Below are positions 52,021 through 59,461 of a stretch of 64,000 bases of DNA, piece after piece. The notes beneath the pieces were generated by a model. That model had not been told where the DNA came from and searched no databases. It saw nothing but the letters and a program-made list of their open reading frames with translations. A program made the translations under genes and the position numbers. Each line of letters begins with the position of its first letter. Within the stretch, counting starts at the first letter, position 1. The DNA lies in contig NZ_CP015101.1 of the NCBI RefSeq assembly GCF_002214465.1, forward strand, positions 503,013 through 567,012, read 5' to 3'. The DNA is from Thermococcus barossii (lineage in GTDB: Archaea; Methanobacteriota_B; Thermococci; Thermococcales; Thermococcaceae).

Positions 52021-52749
52021 ATGAGAAGTGAGATAAAGGGACTGGCGATAATCCTTCTGGCCTCCTTTGGGGTCAGCTCCCTTGCGCTGTGGCTGATAGG
52101 CATAGTGGACTTTGTACCAAAGTTCTTTGCCCTCGCCATGAGCGACTCGATAAACCCATGTACATTCGTTATCTACACGATGCTTCTCATAGCCCTCTCC
52201 GTCCGGGAAGTATCGAAGAGAAGGCTCTACCTCATCGGTGCGGCCTTCATTGCTGCCGTTTACGTCTCCTACTACCTCCTTGGAGTTGGCCTGCTGTACT
52301 TCGCCGGCTACCTCCCCCTGTGGGTCGCGGGGGTTGCCGCAATAGTCTTCGGTGCCTACACCATAGCAACCGGCCTGATGGAGAAGTCCCGCGTGGGTGA
52401 TAAAAGCAAAATCCGGAGGAAAATATTCAGCAGCGACGCGACCGCTCTCGGGGCGTTCACGCTTGGCGTTATCGTCTCGACGACCCTGCTACCGTGCTCC
52501 GCTGGCAGCTACCTCGTCTATGCCATAATAATCTCAAAGGCCGGGAAAGCTCTCGCCTTCCTTCTCCTTGCCCTCTACAACCTCGTCTTCGTGCTCCCGC
52601 TCGTTGTAATCCTGCTGGCGATGGGAAGCGTCACCGAGAGCAAGCGCTTCTCGCAGGCCATGGTGAGGCACAGCAGGGAGCTGTCGGTTATAGCTGGAAC
52701 GCTACTGATTGCGATAGGGGTGTGGGTTCTTACGGGGGCATCACTTTAG
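52021..52749 (+). CDS. CcdA/DsbD-type transmembrane thiol electron carrier
   Basis: This 242-residue protein has six hydrophobic segments. Cys 47 lies in DSINPCTF and a second membrane Cys in TTLLPCSAGSY near residue 160, the pair that shuttles electrons across the membrane in CcdA proteins. It lies 61 bp downstream of the exported thioredoxin-like gene in the same direction, which fits a donor role for that protein. Its 3' end overlaps the convergent glutaredoxin-like gene by nine bases. Probable start at ATG 52021 without a clear ribosome-binding site. Confidence 0.9.
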   Translation: MRSEIKGLAIILLASFGVSSLALWLIGIVDFVPKFFALAMSDSINPCTFVIYTMLLIALSVREVSKRRLYLIGAAFIAAVYVSYYLLGVGLLYFAGYLPLWVAGVAAIVFGAYTIATGLMEKSRVGDKSKIRRKIFSSDATALGAFTLGVIVSTTLLPCSAGSYLVYAIIISKAGKALAFLLLALYNLVFVLPLVVILLAMGSVTESKRFSQAMVRHSRELSVIAGTLLIAIGVWVLTGASL

Positions 52750-53091
52750 GCCGAGCTTTCCCCTCACCCTTCTCTCGAACTCCCCGAAGTTGGGCACTCC
52801 CACGAACTCAACGCGGTCGTTTATGAGCACTGTTGGGGTTCCCATTATGCCGTGCTCCATGGCCTTTCTCTGGCCTTCGGGTGTTGCAACGCTCAATTCC
52901 CTCGCTATTACGCCCTCATATTTCCTCTCAAGCTCCCGGGCCATCGCCCACGCTATCGGACAGTAGGGGCAGCCGGGTGAAGTTATGACCTCAATCACGA
53001 CCCTGGGTTCCTTTGGTTTGACCTCTATCATCCCGGCTTTTTTCATGAGTTCGAGCATCTTCTTTCTCCTTATCATCTCAAGCTCGTCCAC
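52741..53091 (-). CDS. Glutaredoxin/thioredoxin-fold protein
   Basis: This 116-residue protein has a charged N-terminal helix and a thioredoxin-like domain with CPYC (41-44), ending in GTPTVLIND with the cis-Pro. The start GTG 53091 follows GGGGGGTGGAAGG; the codons upstream translate to sequence of no family character. It converges with the CcdA-like gene. It is likely the cytoplasmic thiol donor to that carrier. Confidence 0.85.
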   Translation of the reverse strand: MDELEMIRRKKMLELMKKAGMIEVKPKEPRVVIEVITSPGCPYCPIAWAMARELERKYEGVIARELSVATPEGQRKAMEHGIMGTPTVLINDRVEFVGVPNFGEFERRVRGKLGLK

Positions 53092-53156
53092 CCTTCCACC
53101 CCCCGTTGGAATGGAGAAGAAGCGGTTTAAAAAGAAATTCCTGAAAAGATTCAATC

Positions 53157-53969
53157 TCAGAAGGCCCCACTTCCGAGTCCGCATATCTTCGCGAACGGAC
53201 AGACCGAGCAGTCCTCGGTGTAGGGCTTGAGGTATGGCTCTCCCTTAACGGCCTTCGTTATCTCTTTTGCCCTCTCCATTGCCTCGTCCTCGCCTTGAAG
53301 CACGAGGGTGACGCTGCCCTCGGCCCCACCGGTTCCTCCGGCCGCTATTGGAATTGCCTCAACGTTCGCCAGAATCCTGTACGCTTCCACCTCCGTTACC
53401 GGGTGGGAGTGGGGTATCGGCACGAGGGCTGAATAAAGCCCGGTTCCCCAGTCGAAGGAGTAGATTCCGGTCAGCCTGGCGCTCTCCTCGACGGGCGTCG
53501 GCACAAACTTCTCAAGGCTTACCGGCGTTATCGTGAAGACTCCTTTCGTTATGGTCCAGCCGAAGGTCTTGCCTATCGTTCCACCGTCGGGGGCGGCGGC
53601 GAAAACAGCGACGTTCCAGTTGATATCTATCGCGTTGGCACCCTTGATGAACACGTCCTTTGGTCCCATCTGCTTGAGCGCTTTGAGGGGGTCGTCAAAG
53701 GGTTCACCCTTGTAGAGGACGAGGTGCTTGGGCCAGGTGGCCTTTGGGGTAACACAGGTTCTGCCCTTGCTTATTACTCCAACCGTCCACTTCTCCTTTT
53801 CGATTTCCTCCCCCAGTATCTCCTCCGCTATGTAAGCCGCGGTAGTGCCGGTCGCTATGTAAACGAAGCCGTGCTCTAGGGCATGCTGAACCTCTGGCAT
53901 AGCTACGACCGCCTTTGCGATAAGCCTCTTGCTCTCCGGAGGGGTTAAAGTTACGAGTGCCCTTTTCAC
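53157..53969 (-). CDS. Conserved hypothetical protein with C-terminal Cys cluster
   Basis: This 270-residue soluble protein has a nucleotide-like N-terminal segment IATGTTAAYIAEEIL and a GGTIGKTFGW stretch. The C-terminus EDCSVCPFAKICGLG contains three cysteines that could bind metal. GTG 53969 is chosen because GGTGAT lies before it; GTG 53978 is possible. I do not recognise a named family. Confidence 0.72.
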   Translation of the reverse strand: MKRALVTLTPPESKRLIAKAVVAMPEVQHALEHGFVYIATGTTAAYIAEEILGEEIEKEKWTVGVISKGRTCVTPKATWPKHLVLYKGEPFDDPLKALKQMGPKDVFIKGANAIDINWNVAVFAAAPDGGTIGKTFGWTITKGVFTITPVSLEKFVPTPVEESARLTGIYSFDWGTGLYSALVPIPHSHPVTEVEAYRILANVEAIPIAAGGTGGAEGSVTLVLQGEDEAMERAKEITKAVKGEPYLKPYTEDCSVCPFAKICGLGSGAF

Positions 53970-54040
53970 GCCAATCACCGGGCTAAAATAGGCATCGAAA
54001 GGTATTAAACCTTCCCTTAGAGACTCCGAGAAGCCTTAGC

Positions 54041-54427
54041 TCAGCCGAAAAGTTCGAGGCATACGTTGCACTCCGATGGATTCACCTCGGGGTCAATTTT
54101 GGAGTGGAATGCACAGACGTAGCCTCTACCGAGCATTTCAAGGGACATCTTAACGAGTTCTGAATGGATTTTGTACTCGCTCGGCCTTTCTCTGACTATC
54201 TTCTCAGCCAGCGCCGTCACCTCGGCGTCTATGTCTGGAAACTTCGAGACATCTATGAACGCTCCTCTGTCCATTTTCAGGTAACGAGAGACGGCGGACT
54301 GGGTTATGTGGAGGAGTTCCGCTATCTCCGTCTGCTTGAGACCCTTCTCGCGGAGCACCTCAACGAGACGCCTTCGGATGGAAGGATAAACGTAGCGCGA
54401 GGCAACTTCAAAGGCGTTGGTCTTCAT
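54041..54427 (-). CDS. HTH transcriptional regulator with C-terminal Cys motif
   Basis: This 128-residue protein has an N-terminal helix-turn-helix, LKQTEIAELLHITQSAVSRYL near residues 30-50, similar to XRE/Fis-like archaeal regulators. It has a C-terminal segment YVCAFHSKIDPEVNPSECNVC with three Cys and a His that could bind iron, zinc or an iron-sulfur cluster. Motif CGCGCGTCAT lies just downstream of its TATA box (TTAAATATT, minus strand) and again at the next gene to the right, so it may regulate itself and that gene. ATG 54427 is taken. Confidence 0.85.
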   Translation of the reverse strand: MKTNAFEVASRYVYPSIRRRLVEVLREKGLKQTEIAELLHITQSAVSRYLKMDRGAFIDVSKFPDIDAEVTALAEKIVRERPSEYKIHSELVKMSLEMLGRGYVCAFHSKIDPEVNPSECNVCLELFG

Positions 54428-54437
54428 GGATATCACT

Positions 54438-54447
54438 ATGACGCGCG
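54438..54447 (-). promoter_or_regulatory. Operator-like CGCGCGTCAT before HTH regulator gene
   Basis: CGCGCGTCAT (read on the minus strand) lies between the TATA element (TTAAATATT, about 54457-54448) and ATG 54427. It is an exact ten-base match to the element at 54950-54959. Confidence 0.5.
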
Positions 54448-54453
54448 GAATAT

Positions 54454-54930
54454 TTAAGCCTTTTCCAGGGCCTTGAGCTCTTCCATCATCTCTTTGAACT
54501 TCTCATTGCTCATTCCGAGGAGGCGCTTTGCCTGCTTCAGCGTTATTGTTCTGGCAAGCGTTTTCCTCATAGCTGGATTCTCAAGGGGCGAGAAGCCGTA
54601 CTTGACGAGTATCTTAAGGGACTCGGGATAGGCCTTCAGGAGCTTGGCCACGTTGGTTTCCTCGGTTATCTCGTCCAGCTTATCGTCGCATTCCTTGACT
54701 TCCATTGCAGGTTCCTTCGAGTTCTCGGTCTTGGTTATCTTGAGCACGAAGGCCCTGCCGACCTCCCTCAGCTCAACAAGGTAGCCCGCTTCCTCAAGCT
54801 TCCCCACCATGTCAATGAAGGGTTTATCACCAATCACTTCGAGCGTTTCTCCGGTCTTTAGCTTTCCAAGGGCCTCCAGAATCATAACTGCCGGCTGAGG
54901 GGGCTGTAATCCCCGAACATCGAGCATCAT
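54454..54930 (-). CDS. DUF2249 plus DUF1858-type protein
   Basis: This 158-residue protein has a TusA-like DUF2249 domain (residues 1-75: LDVRGLQPPQPAVMILEALGKLKTGE) and a DUF1858-type helical domain (about 95-155: AKLLKAYPESLKILVKYGF, then LLGMSNEKFKEMMEEL). DUF1858 often precedes DUF438 or hemerythrin domains and is linked to iron-sulfur or nitric oxide stress (the ScdA/Ric type), which fits the divergent DUF438 neighbour. ATG 54930 follows GGTGGTGATGAAC. Minus-strand TATA is TTTATATG (54969-54962). Confidence 0.82.
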   Translation of the reverse strand: MMLDVRGLQPPQPAVMILEALGKLKTGETLEVIGDKPFIDMVGKLEEAGYLVELREVGRAFVLKITKTENSKEPAMEVKECDDKLDEITEETNVAKLLKAYPESLKILVKYGFSPLENPAMRKTLARTITLKQAKRLLGMSNEKFKEMMEELKALEKA

Positions 54931-54949
54931 GTTCATCACCACCCATTTT

Positions 54950-54959
54950 ATGACGCGCG
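54950..54959 (-). promoter_or_regulatory. Operator-like CGCGCGTCAT before DUF2249 gene
   Basis: The same ten-base element as at 54438-54447, placed directly after the TATA box TTTATATG. The wider sequence TGTCGCGCGTCA is a near-perfect palindrome. Confidence 0.5.
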
Positions 54960-54970
54960 ACATATAAACT

Positions 54971-54994
54971 TTGCTGGGCAAACATGCCCAGCAA
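54971..54994. promoter_or_regulatory. 10-bp perfect inverted repeat between divergent promoters
   Basis: TTGCTGGGCA (54971-54980), spacer AACA, and TGCCCAGCAA (54985-54994). It occupies the BRE side of both the minus-strand TATA (54962-54969) and the plus-strand TATA (TGCTTATAAATA, about 54995-55006). A bound regulator would be able to affect both promoters. Confidence 0.6.
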
Positions 54995-55010
54995 TGCTTA
55001 TAAATATCTC

Positions 55011-55028
55011 TCATGACACCTGTCATGA
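55011..55028. promoter_or_regulatory. 8-bp perfect inverted repeat before DUF438 gene
   Basis: TCATGACA (55011-55018), spacer CC, TGTCATGA (55021-55028). It lies between the plus-strand TATA and the ATG at 55040, near the expected transcription start, a position suited to repression. Confidence 0.6.
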
Positions 55029-55039
55029 AGGTGGTAAAG

Positions 55040-56380
55040 ATGACTGAGTTACTGAACAATCGCGAATACAAGAAGGAGCAGCTGAAGAGACTTCTCCTTA
55101 GAATCCATGAGGGGGAGAGTGTTGAGAGCCTGAAGAAGGAGTTCCGGGAGATACTGAGTTCGATCTCACCCCTTGAGATTCCGATCATAGAACAGGAGCT
55201 CGTGAAGGAGGGCGTTTCCGCCAAGGACATAGCGAAGATGTGTGACCTTCACGTGGAGCTCGTGAGGGAGGCTGTCGCCGGGACCGACGAGCTTGAGGAA
55301 AGGGGCCTGCCCGACGGACATCCGCTCAAGATAAGGTACGACGAGAACAGGGAGATAATGAAGGACGCGGAGATGCTCAACCTCTACGCCAGAACCCTCG
55401 CGACGACGAAGGACGAACGCATGCGGCAGGAAATCCTCGGCGTTCTGGAGGAGATAGTTGGTAACCTCAGAAAGGTCGGCTTCACCCACTACAACCGCGA
55501 CGAGATGCTCACCTTCCCCTACATCGAGCGCCGCGGTCTTACCGCTATAGCCACCGTCCTCTGGACGAAGCACGACGAGATAAGGTTCATGATAAAGTAC
55601 CTCGCCGAGCTTTTAAGGAAGAGGGACGAAATGCCCTGGGAGGAGTTTGTGGAGCGGTTGAAAAACAAGGCCGCTGAAGCTTCATTTGCCCTGAGCGACA
55701 TGGTGTTCAGGGAGAACAACATCTACTACCCCACGCTGAAGGCCCTTCTGAGCGACGGGGAGTGGAAGGCTGTGAGGATGCAGGACGATGAGATAGGATT
55801 TTACAAGGTCAACCCGCCCGCATGGGACCCCGGGGAGGACGTTAAGCCCCTCCACCCCTGGGAGATTGACCCCGAACTGAGCGCCGAGGAACTCCTCAGC
55901 CTTCCGAGGGAAGTTCAGGAGGCACTGAGGGGCCAGCCACTGGAGTTCGACAGGACAGAGCTGAGGCGCGAGGGGGACATAGACCTCGGAACGGGCTACG
56001 TCAGCGTCGAGGAGTTAAAGGCGATATTCGAGGCCCTGCCCGTTGATGTTACCTTCATAGACAGGGACGACAGGGTGAGGTTCTTCTCCCCTGGCGAGAG
56101 GATATTCGCGAGGACCCCCTCAGTCCTCGGAAGGCCCGTCCAGCTCTGTCACCCGCCGAAGAGCGTCCACATCGTGAACAAAATCCTCAAGGCCTTCAAG
56201 GAGGGACGGAAGAAGGAAGCAACCTTCTGGCTCAGGCTTGGCCCCAAGTACGTTTACATCAAGTACGTGCCCCTCTTTGACAGGAACGGGAACTACCTGG
56301 GAACGCTGGAGATGACGATGGACATCGAGCCATATAAAAGGATTGAAGGCGAGAAGAGACTGCTCGACTGGAAGGACTGA
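55040..56380 (+). CDS. DUF438-hemerythrin-PAS sensor-like protein
   Basis: This 446-residue protein has three regions. A DUF438 domain (about 1-75) has HEGESVESLKKEFREIL and AKMCDLHVELV. A hemerythrin-like HHE domain (about 95-230) has GHPLKIRYDENREI, THYNRDEMLTFPYIE and WTKHDEIRFMIK, giving His/Glu residues for a di-iron site that could sense oxygen or nitric oxide. A C-terminal PAS domain (about 325-440) starts at VSVEELKAIFEALPVDVTFID and has a Cys-His in LCHPPKS. No kinase or DNA-binding domain is seen, so output is unclear. ATG 55040 follows GAAGGTGGTAAAG. Confidence 0.92.
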   Translation: MTELLNNREYKKEQLKRLLLRIHEGESVESLKKEFREILSSISPLEIPIIEQELVKEGVSAKDIAKMCDLHVELVREAVAGTDELEERGLPDGHPLKIRYDENREIMKDAEMLNLYARTLATTKDERMRQEILGVLEEIVGNLRKVGFTHYNRDEMLTFPYIERRGLTAIATVLWTKHDEIRFMIKYLAELLRKRDEMPWEEFVERLKNKAAEASFALSDMVFRENNIYYPTLKALLSDGEWKAVRMQDDEIGFYKVNPPAWDPGEDVKPLHPWEIDPELSAEELLSLPREVQEALRGQPLEFDRTELRREGDIDLGTGYVSVEELKAIFEALPVDVTFIDRDDRVRFFSPGERIFARTPSVLGRPVQLCHPPKSVHIVNKILKAFKEGRKKEATFWLRLGPKYVYIKYVPLFDRNGNYLGTLEMTMDIEPYKRIEGEKRLLDWKD

Positions 56381-56389
56381 GGTGGGACG

Positions 56390-57466
56390 ATGAGAGGGGA
56401 CGAGAAGATATTCATGCGAAGGGTTGAGCGCTTTCAGGAACTCCTGAGGGAGAACGACATCGACGGGGCGGTTATAAGGACCCTCTCCAGCTTCATCTAC
56501 TTCACAGGTACAAAGTGGCTCCGTCCGAGCCTTCTCATCCCCGCCGAGGGGGAACCGAGGGTCTTCGTTGTCAGGAACGAGGTCAAAACCTTCAGGAAGC
56601 GGAGCTGGATAAGGGACGTCGTTGAATACCAGCGTGTCGAGGACCTCATGGCCGGCGTTGTTAGCTGGATACAGAGAAACGGGTTGGAGCGCGTGGGCCT
56701 GGAGTTTGGCGTCGAGAGGGACGCCTACCTGCTCTTCCTCAAGCTCTTCGAAAGGCTTAACCCAACGGTCGAGGTGGTCGATGTCCTCGACCTGACGATG
56801 AAGCTCAGGATGGTCAAGGAGGAGTGGGAGCTGGAGAACATCAGAAAGGCCGGGAAGATAGCAAAGAAGGGCATGAAGGTGGCGGAGGAAGTGATAAGGC
56901 CCGGCCTCAGCGAGCTTGAGATAGCGGCCGAAGTGGTGAGGGAGCTCATGCTAAGCGGCAGTGAAGACCCGAAGGTCTACGTCTCCACAACCCCGAGGGC
57001 ACACGCCGAGCCCTTCCGCGACATGAAGGTTCCTGAGAACGGCGTCGTCACCGTCGTCATAGGAGCAGACTGGAACCACTACTACGCGAACATGGCCAGG
57101 ACTTTCGTTGTAGGAGAGCTGGGCGAAAGGGTCAGGGAGGCCATAGAGGTCAAAGAAGAGGCCTACAGGATTGCACTTGAGGAAACCAAAGTTGGGGTCC
57201 CACTGAACACCGTCGAGAGAAAGCTCGCTGACTTTTTCAAGGAGAGGGGCTTTGAAAGGGAGTACATAGCCGGCTACACCCACGGCGTAGGACTGCTCAT
57301 CGAGGAGCTCCCGATGCCAACCATAGTGGTCCCCACGAGGGCCCAGCGGGTGATGGAGAACATGGTGCTGAGCATAATACACTCCCCGCTGATGCTCCCC
57401 GAGGGCACGATAAAGCATGAGGACACTTACATTGTCAAGAAAGACGGGCTGGAGAGGGCCACCTAA
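56390..57466 (+). CDS. Peptidase M24-family protein lacking most metal ligands (probable pseudoenzyme)
   Basis: This 358-residue protein has the creatinase-like N-terminal domain and pita-bread C-terminal domain of Xaa-Pro dipeptidases. Compared by eye with active members, the first metal Asp is V223, the second Asp is N234 (in VVIGADWNHYYANMARTF), His 298 is kept (THGVG), the first Glu is I330 and the last Glu 344 is kept (HEDTY). Three of five ligands are therefore missing, and catalysis is unlikely. GGTGGGACG precedes the ATG; it is 9 bp downstream of the DUF438 gene. It may bind peptides or proline without cutting. Confidence 0.88.
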   Translation: MRGDEKIFMRRVERFQELLRENDIDGAVIRTLSSFIYFTGTKWLRPSLLIPAEGEPRVFVVRNEVKTFRKRSWIRDVVEYQRVEDLMAGVVSWIQRNGLERVGLEFGVERDAYLLFLKLFERLNPTVEVVDVLDLTMKLRMVKEEWELENIRKAGKIAKKGMKVAEEVIRPGLSELEIAAEVVRELMLSGSEDPKVYVSTTPRAHAEPFRDMKVPENGVVTVVIGADWNHYYANMARTFVVGELGERVREAIEVKEEAYRIALEETKVGVPLNTVERKLADFFKERGFEREYIAGYTHGVGLLIEELPMPTIVVPTRAQRVMENMVLSIIHSPLMLPEGTIKHEDTYIVKKDGLERAT

Positions 57467-57924
57467 AACACCCTCGCGTAGCCCCACTTCCTGACGCTCG
57501 TGAGGATTGACGTTTCCGTGCTTCTTATCCCCTCTATCCTCCCAAGCTTCTCGATGAGGAAGCTCTCAAGCTCCTGGAGGTCCTTGACGGTCACCTGCAT
57601 GAGTATGTCATGGGCTCCAGTGGCTATCCCCAGAACGTCCACCTCCGGCAGCTTGCTCAGCTCCTCCGCGGCCTTCTTGACCCTGCTCGGCTCGACATCG
57701 ACCGCTATGAAAGCAACGATGGAGTAGCCCGCCTTGAAGGGATTTATAAGGGCCGAGAACTTCCTTATGACGCCCCTTTCGACGAGCTTCTTCACCCTTA
57801 ATCTGACGGTCGATTCCGGCACCTTCAGCCGTCTCGCTATCTCGGAGTAGCTGGCCCTTCCGTCCTCCTGAAGGACATGCAGTATCATCCTGTCGAGTTC
57901 GTCAAGGTGTTCATTAATACGCAT
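57463..57924 (-). CDS. Lrp/AsnC-family transcriptional regulator
   Basis: This 153-residue regulator has an N-terminal winged helix (LDELDRMILHVLQEDGRASYSEIARRLKVPESTVRLRVKKL) and a C-terminal RAM domain that usually binds amino acids (DVLGIATGAHDILMQV). It is divergent from a class III aminotransferase gene, and the 117-bp interval contains an operator-like inverted repeat, so it is likely that it controls that gene and itself. It ends in a four-base CTAA overlap with the M24 gene stop. Confidence 0.95.
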   Translation of the reverse strand: MRINEHLDELDRMILHVLQEDGRASYSEIARRLKVPESTVRLRVKKLVERGVIRKFSALINPFKAGYSIVAFIAVDVEPSRVKKAAEELSKLPEVDVLGIATGAHDILMQVTVKDLQELESFLIEKLGRIEGIRSTETSILTSVRKWGYARVF

Positions 57925-57974
57925 TTTTTCACCCCGATTTTTGTCATTATCTTGCTACTCTTTTAATCCTTTCT

Positions 57975-58006
57975 GCGAAATTAGCAAAATTTTGGCGAAA
58001 TTGCTA
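57975..58006. promoter_or_regulatory. Lrp-type operator candidate
   Basis: TAGCAA (57982-57987) and TTGCTA (58001-58006) form an inverted repeat with a 13-base AT-rich spacer. GCGAAATT occurs twice, 57975-57982 and 57995-58002, exactly 20 bases apart (about two turns). It covers the BRE side of the aminotransferase TATA box (CTATTAATT, about 58004-58012) and lies close to the Lrp gene TATA (GGATTAAAAG near 57957-57966). Confidence 0.6.
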
Positions 58007-58041
58007 TTAATTCCAAGCGCGTATAGCAGTACGGTGAGAGC

Positions 58042-59385
58042 ATGGACTATCCAACGAGCAAGGAGGAGGTTCTGGAGCGATACTCACGGGTTTTTCCGAG
58101 GTCGGCGCGCGTTACCTACGCTCCGATAGTTGGGGTTAAGGCCGAGAACGCCCGCGTCTGGGACATCGAAGGGAGGGAGTACATAGACTTCCTGAGCGAT
58201 GCCGCAGTTCAGAACGTCGGGCACAACAACCCCCGCGTTGTCCAGGCGATAAAAGAGCAGGCCGAGGAGCTAATCCACTTCACGTTCATCTACGGCTTTC
58301 CGGTTGAGCCGCTTCTCCTTGCGGAGAAGCTCGCCGAGATAGCTCCGATTGAGCGTCCAAAGGTCAGTCTCGGCATGACTGGTAGCGACGCCAACGATGG
58401 CGCGATAAAGCTTGCGAGGGCATACACGAGGAGAAGGACAATACTCAGCTACCTCAGGAGCTATTACGGGGCGACCTACGGGGCGATGAGCATAACCGGC
58501 CTTGACTTCGAGGTTCGCTCCATAGTCGGAGAGCTGAGCGACGTTCACTACGTTCCGTATCCGAACTGCTATCGCTGCCCCTTCGGGAAGGAGCCAAAAA
58601 CCTGCAAAATGGAGTGCGTAAGCTATCTAAAAGAGAAGTTCGAGGGGGAGGTCTACGCCGAAGGAACCGCCGCCCTCTTCGCCGAGCCAATTCAAGGCGA
58701 CGCTGGAATGGTTGTCCCGCCGGAGGGCTACTTCAGGAGGGTGAAGAGGATCCTCGATGAGTATGGAATCCTCCTGGCGGTTGATGAAGTCCAGAGCGGG
58801 CTCGGAAGGACGGGGAAGTGGTTCGCGATAGAGCACTTCGGTGTTAAGCCCGACATAATAACCCTGGCCAAGCCCCTCGGAGGCGGGCTTCCGATAAGTG
58901 CGATAATAGGTCGCTCTGAGGTCATGGATTCCCTCCCCCCGCTCGGACACGCCTTCACCCTGAGCGGCAACCCGGTGACGAGCAGGGCAGCCCTTGCCGT
59001 TATCGAGGAGATAGAGGAGAAAGACCTACTGAGGAGGGCGGAAAGGCTCGGAAGGTACGCAAAGAGGAGACTCGAAAAGATGAAGGAAGAGCATGAGTTA
59101 ATCGGCGACGTCCGAGGGTTAGGACTGATGCTCGGCGTTGACCTCGTGAAGAACAGGGAAACCAAGGAGAGGGCCTACGAGGAGGCAAGGAAGGTCGTCT
59201 GGCGGGCATATGAGCTCGGTCTCGTCCTGGCCTTTTTGCAGGGCAACGTGCTCAGGATTCAGCCGCCCCTGACGATAGAGGAGGAACTCCTGGAGGAAGG
59301 TCTGGACAGGCTGGAGCGGGCTATAAGCGACGTCGAGGAAGGAAAAGTGCCGGACGAGGTTCTGACGAAGGTTCAGGGCTGGTGA
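58042..59385 (+). CDS. Class III PLP aminotransferase (or racemase of that family)
   Basis: This 447-residue fold-type I enzyme has D248 in LAVDEVQSG and K277 in [11 protein letters not shown] as the PLP lysine. The Thermococcales-type insert [13 protein letters not shown] near residues 176-188 could bind zinc. Relatives include ornithine or 4-aminobutyrate aminotransferases and the broad-specificity amino acid racemase of Pyrococcus; the substrate is not settled here. The ATG follows GGTGAGAG. The divergent Lrp gene and operator-like repeat suggest control by amino acids. Confidence 0.92.
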   Translation: MDYPTSKEEVLERYSRVFPRSARVTYAPIVGVKAENARVWDIEGREYIDFLSDAAVQNVGHNNPRVVQAIKEQAEELIHFTFIYGFPVEPLLLAEKLAEIAPIERPKVSLGMTGSDANDGAIKLARAYTRRRTILSYLRSYYGATYGAMSITGLDFEVRSIVGELSDVHYVPYPNCYRCPFGKEPKTCKMECVSYLKEKFEGEVYAEGTAALFAEPIQGDAGMVVPPEGYFRRVKRILDEYGILLAVDEVQSGLGRTGKWFAIEHFGVKPDIITLAKPLGGGLPISAIIGRSEVMDSLPPLGHAFTLSGNPVTSRAALAVIEEIEEKDLLRRAERLGRYAKRRLEKMKEEHELIGDVRGLGLMLGVDLVKNRETKERAYEEARKVVWRAYELGLVLAFLQGNVLRIQPPLTIEEELLEEGLDRLERAISDVEEGKVPDEVLTKVQGW

Positions 59386-59461
59386 TTGACATAAATCTGT
59401 TTATTTTTCCATTCCTCGAAAACTTTTTAAACAAAATTCCACACAGCTTGAGCGGGCTTCA

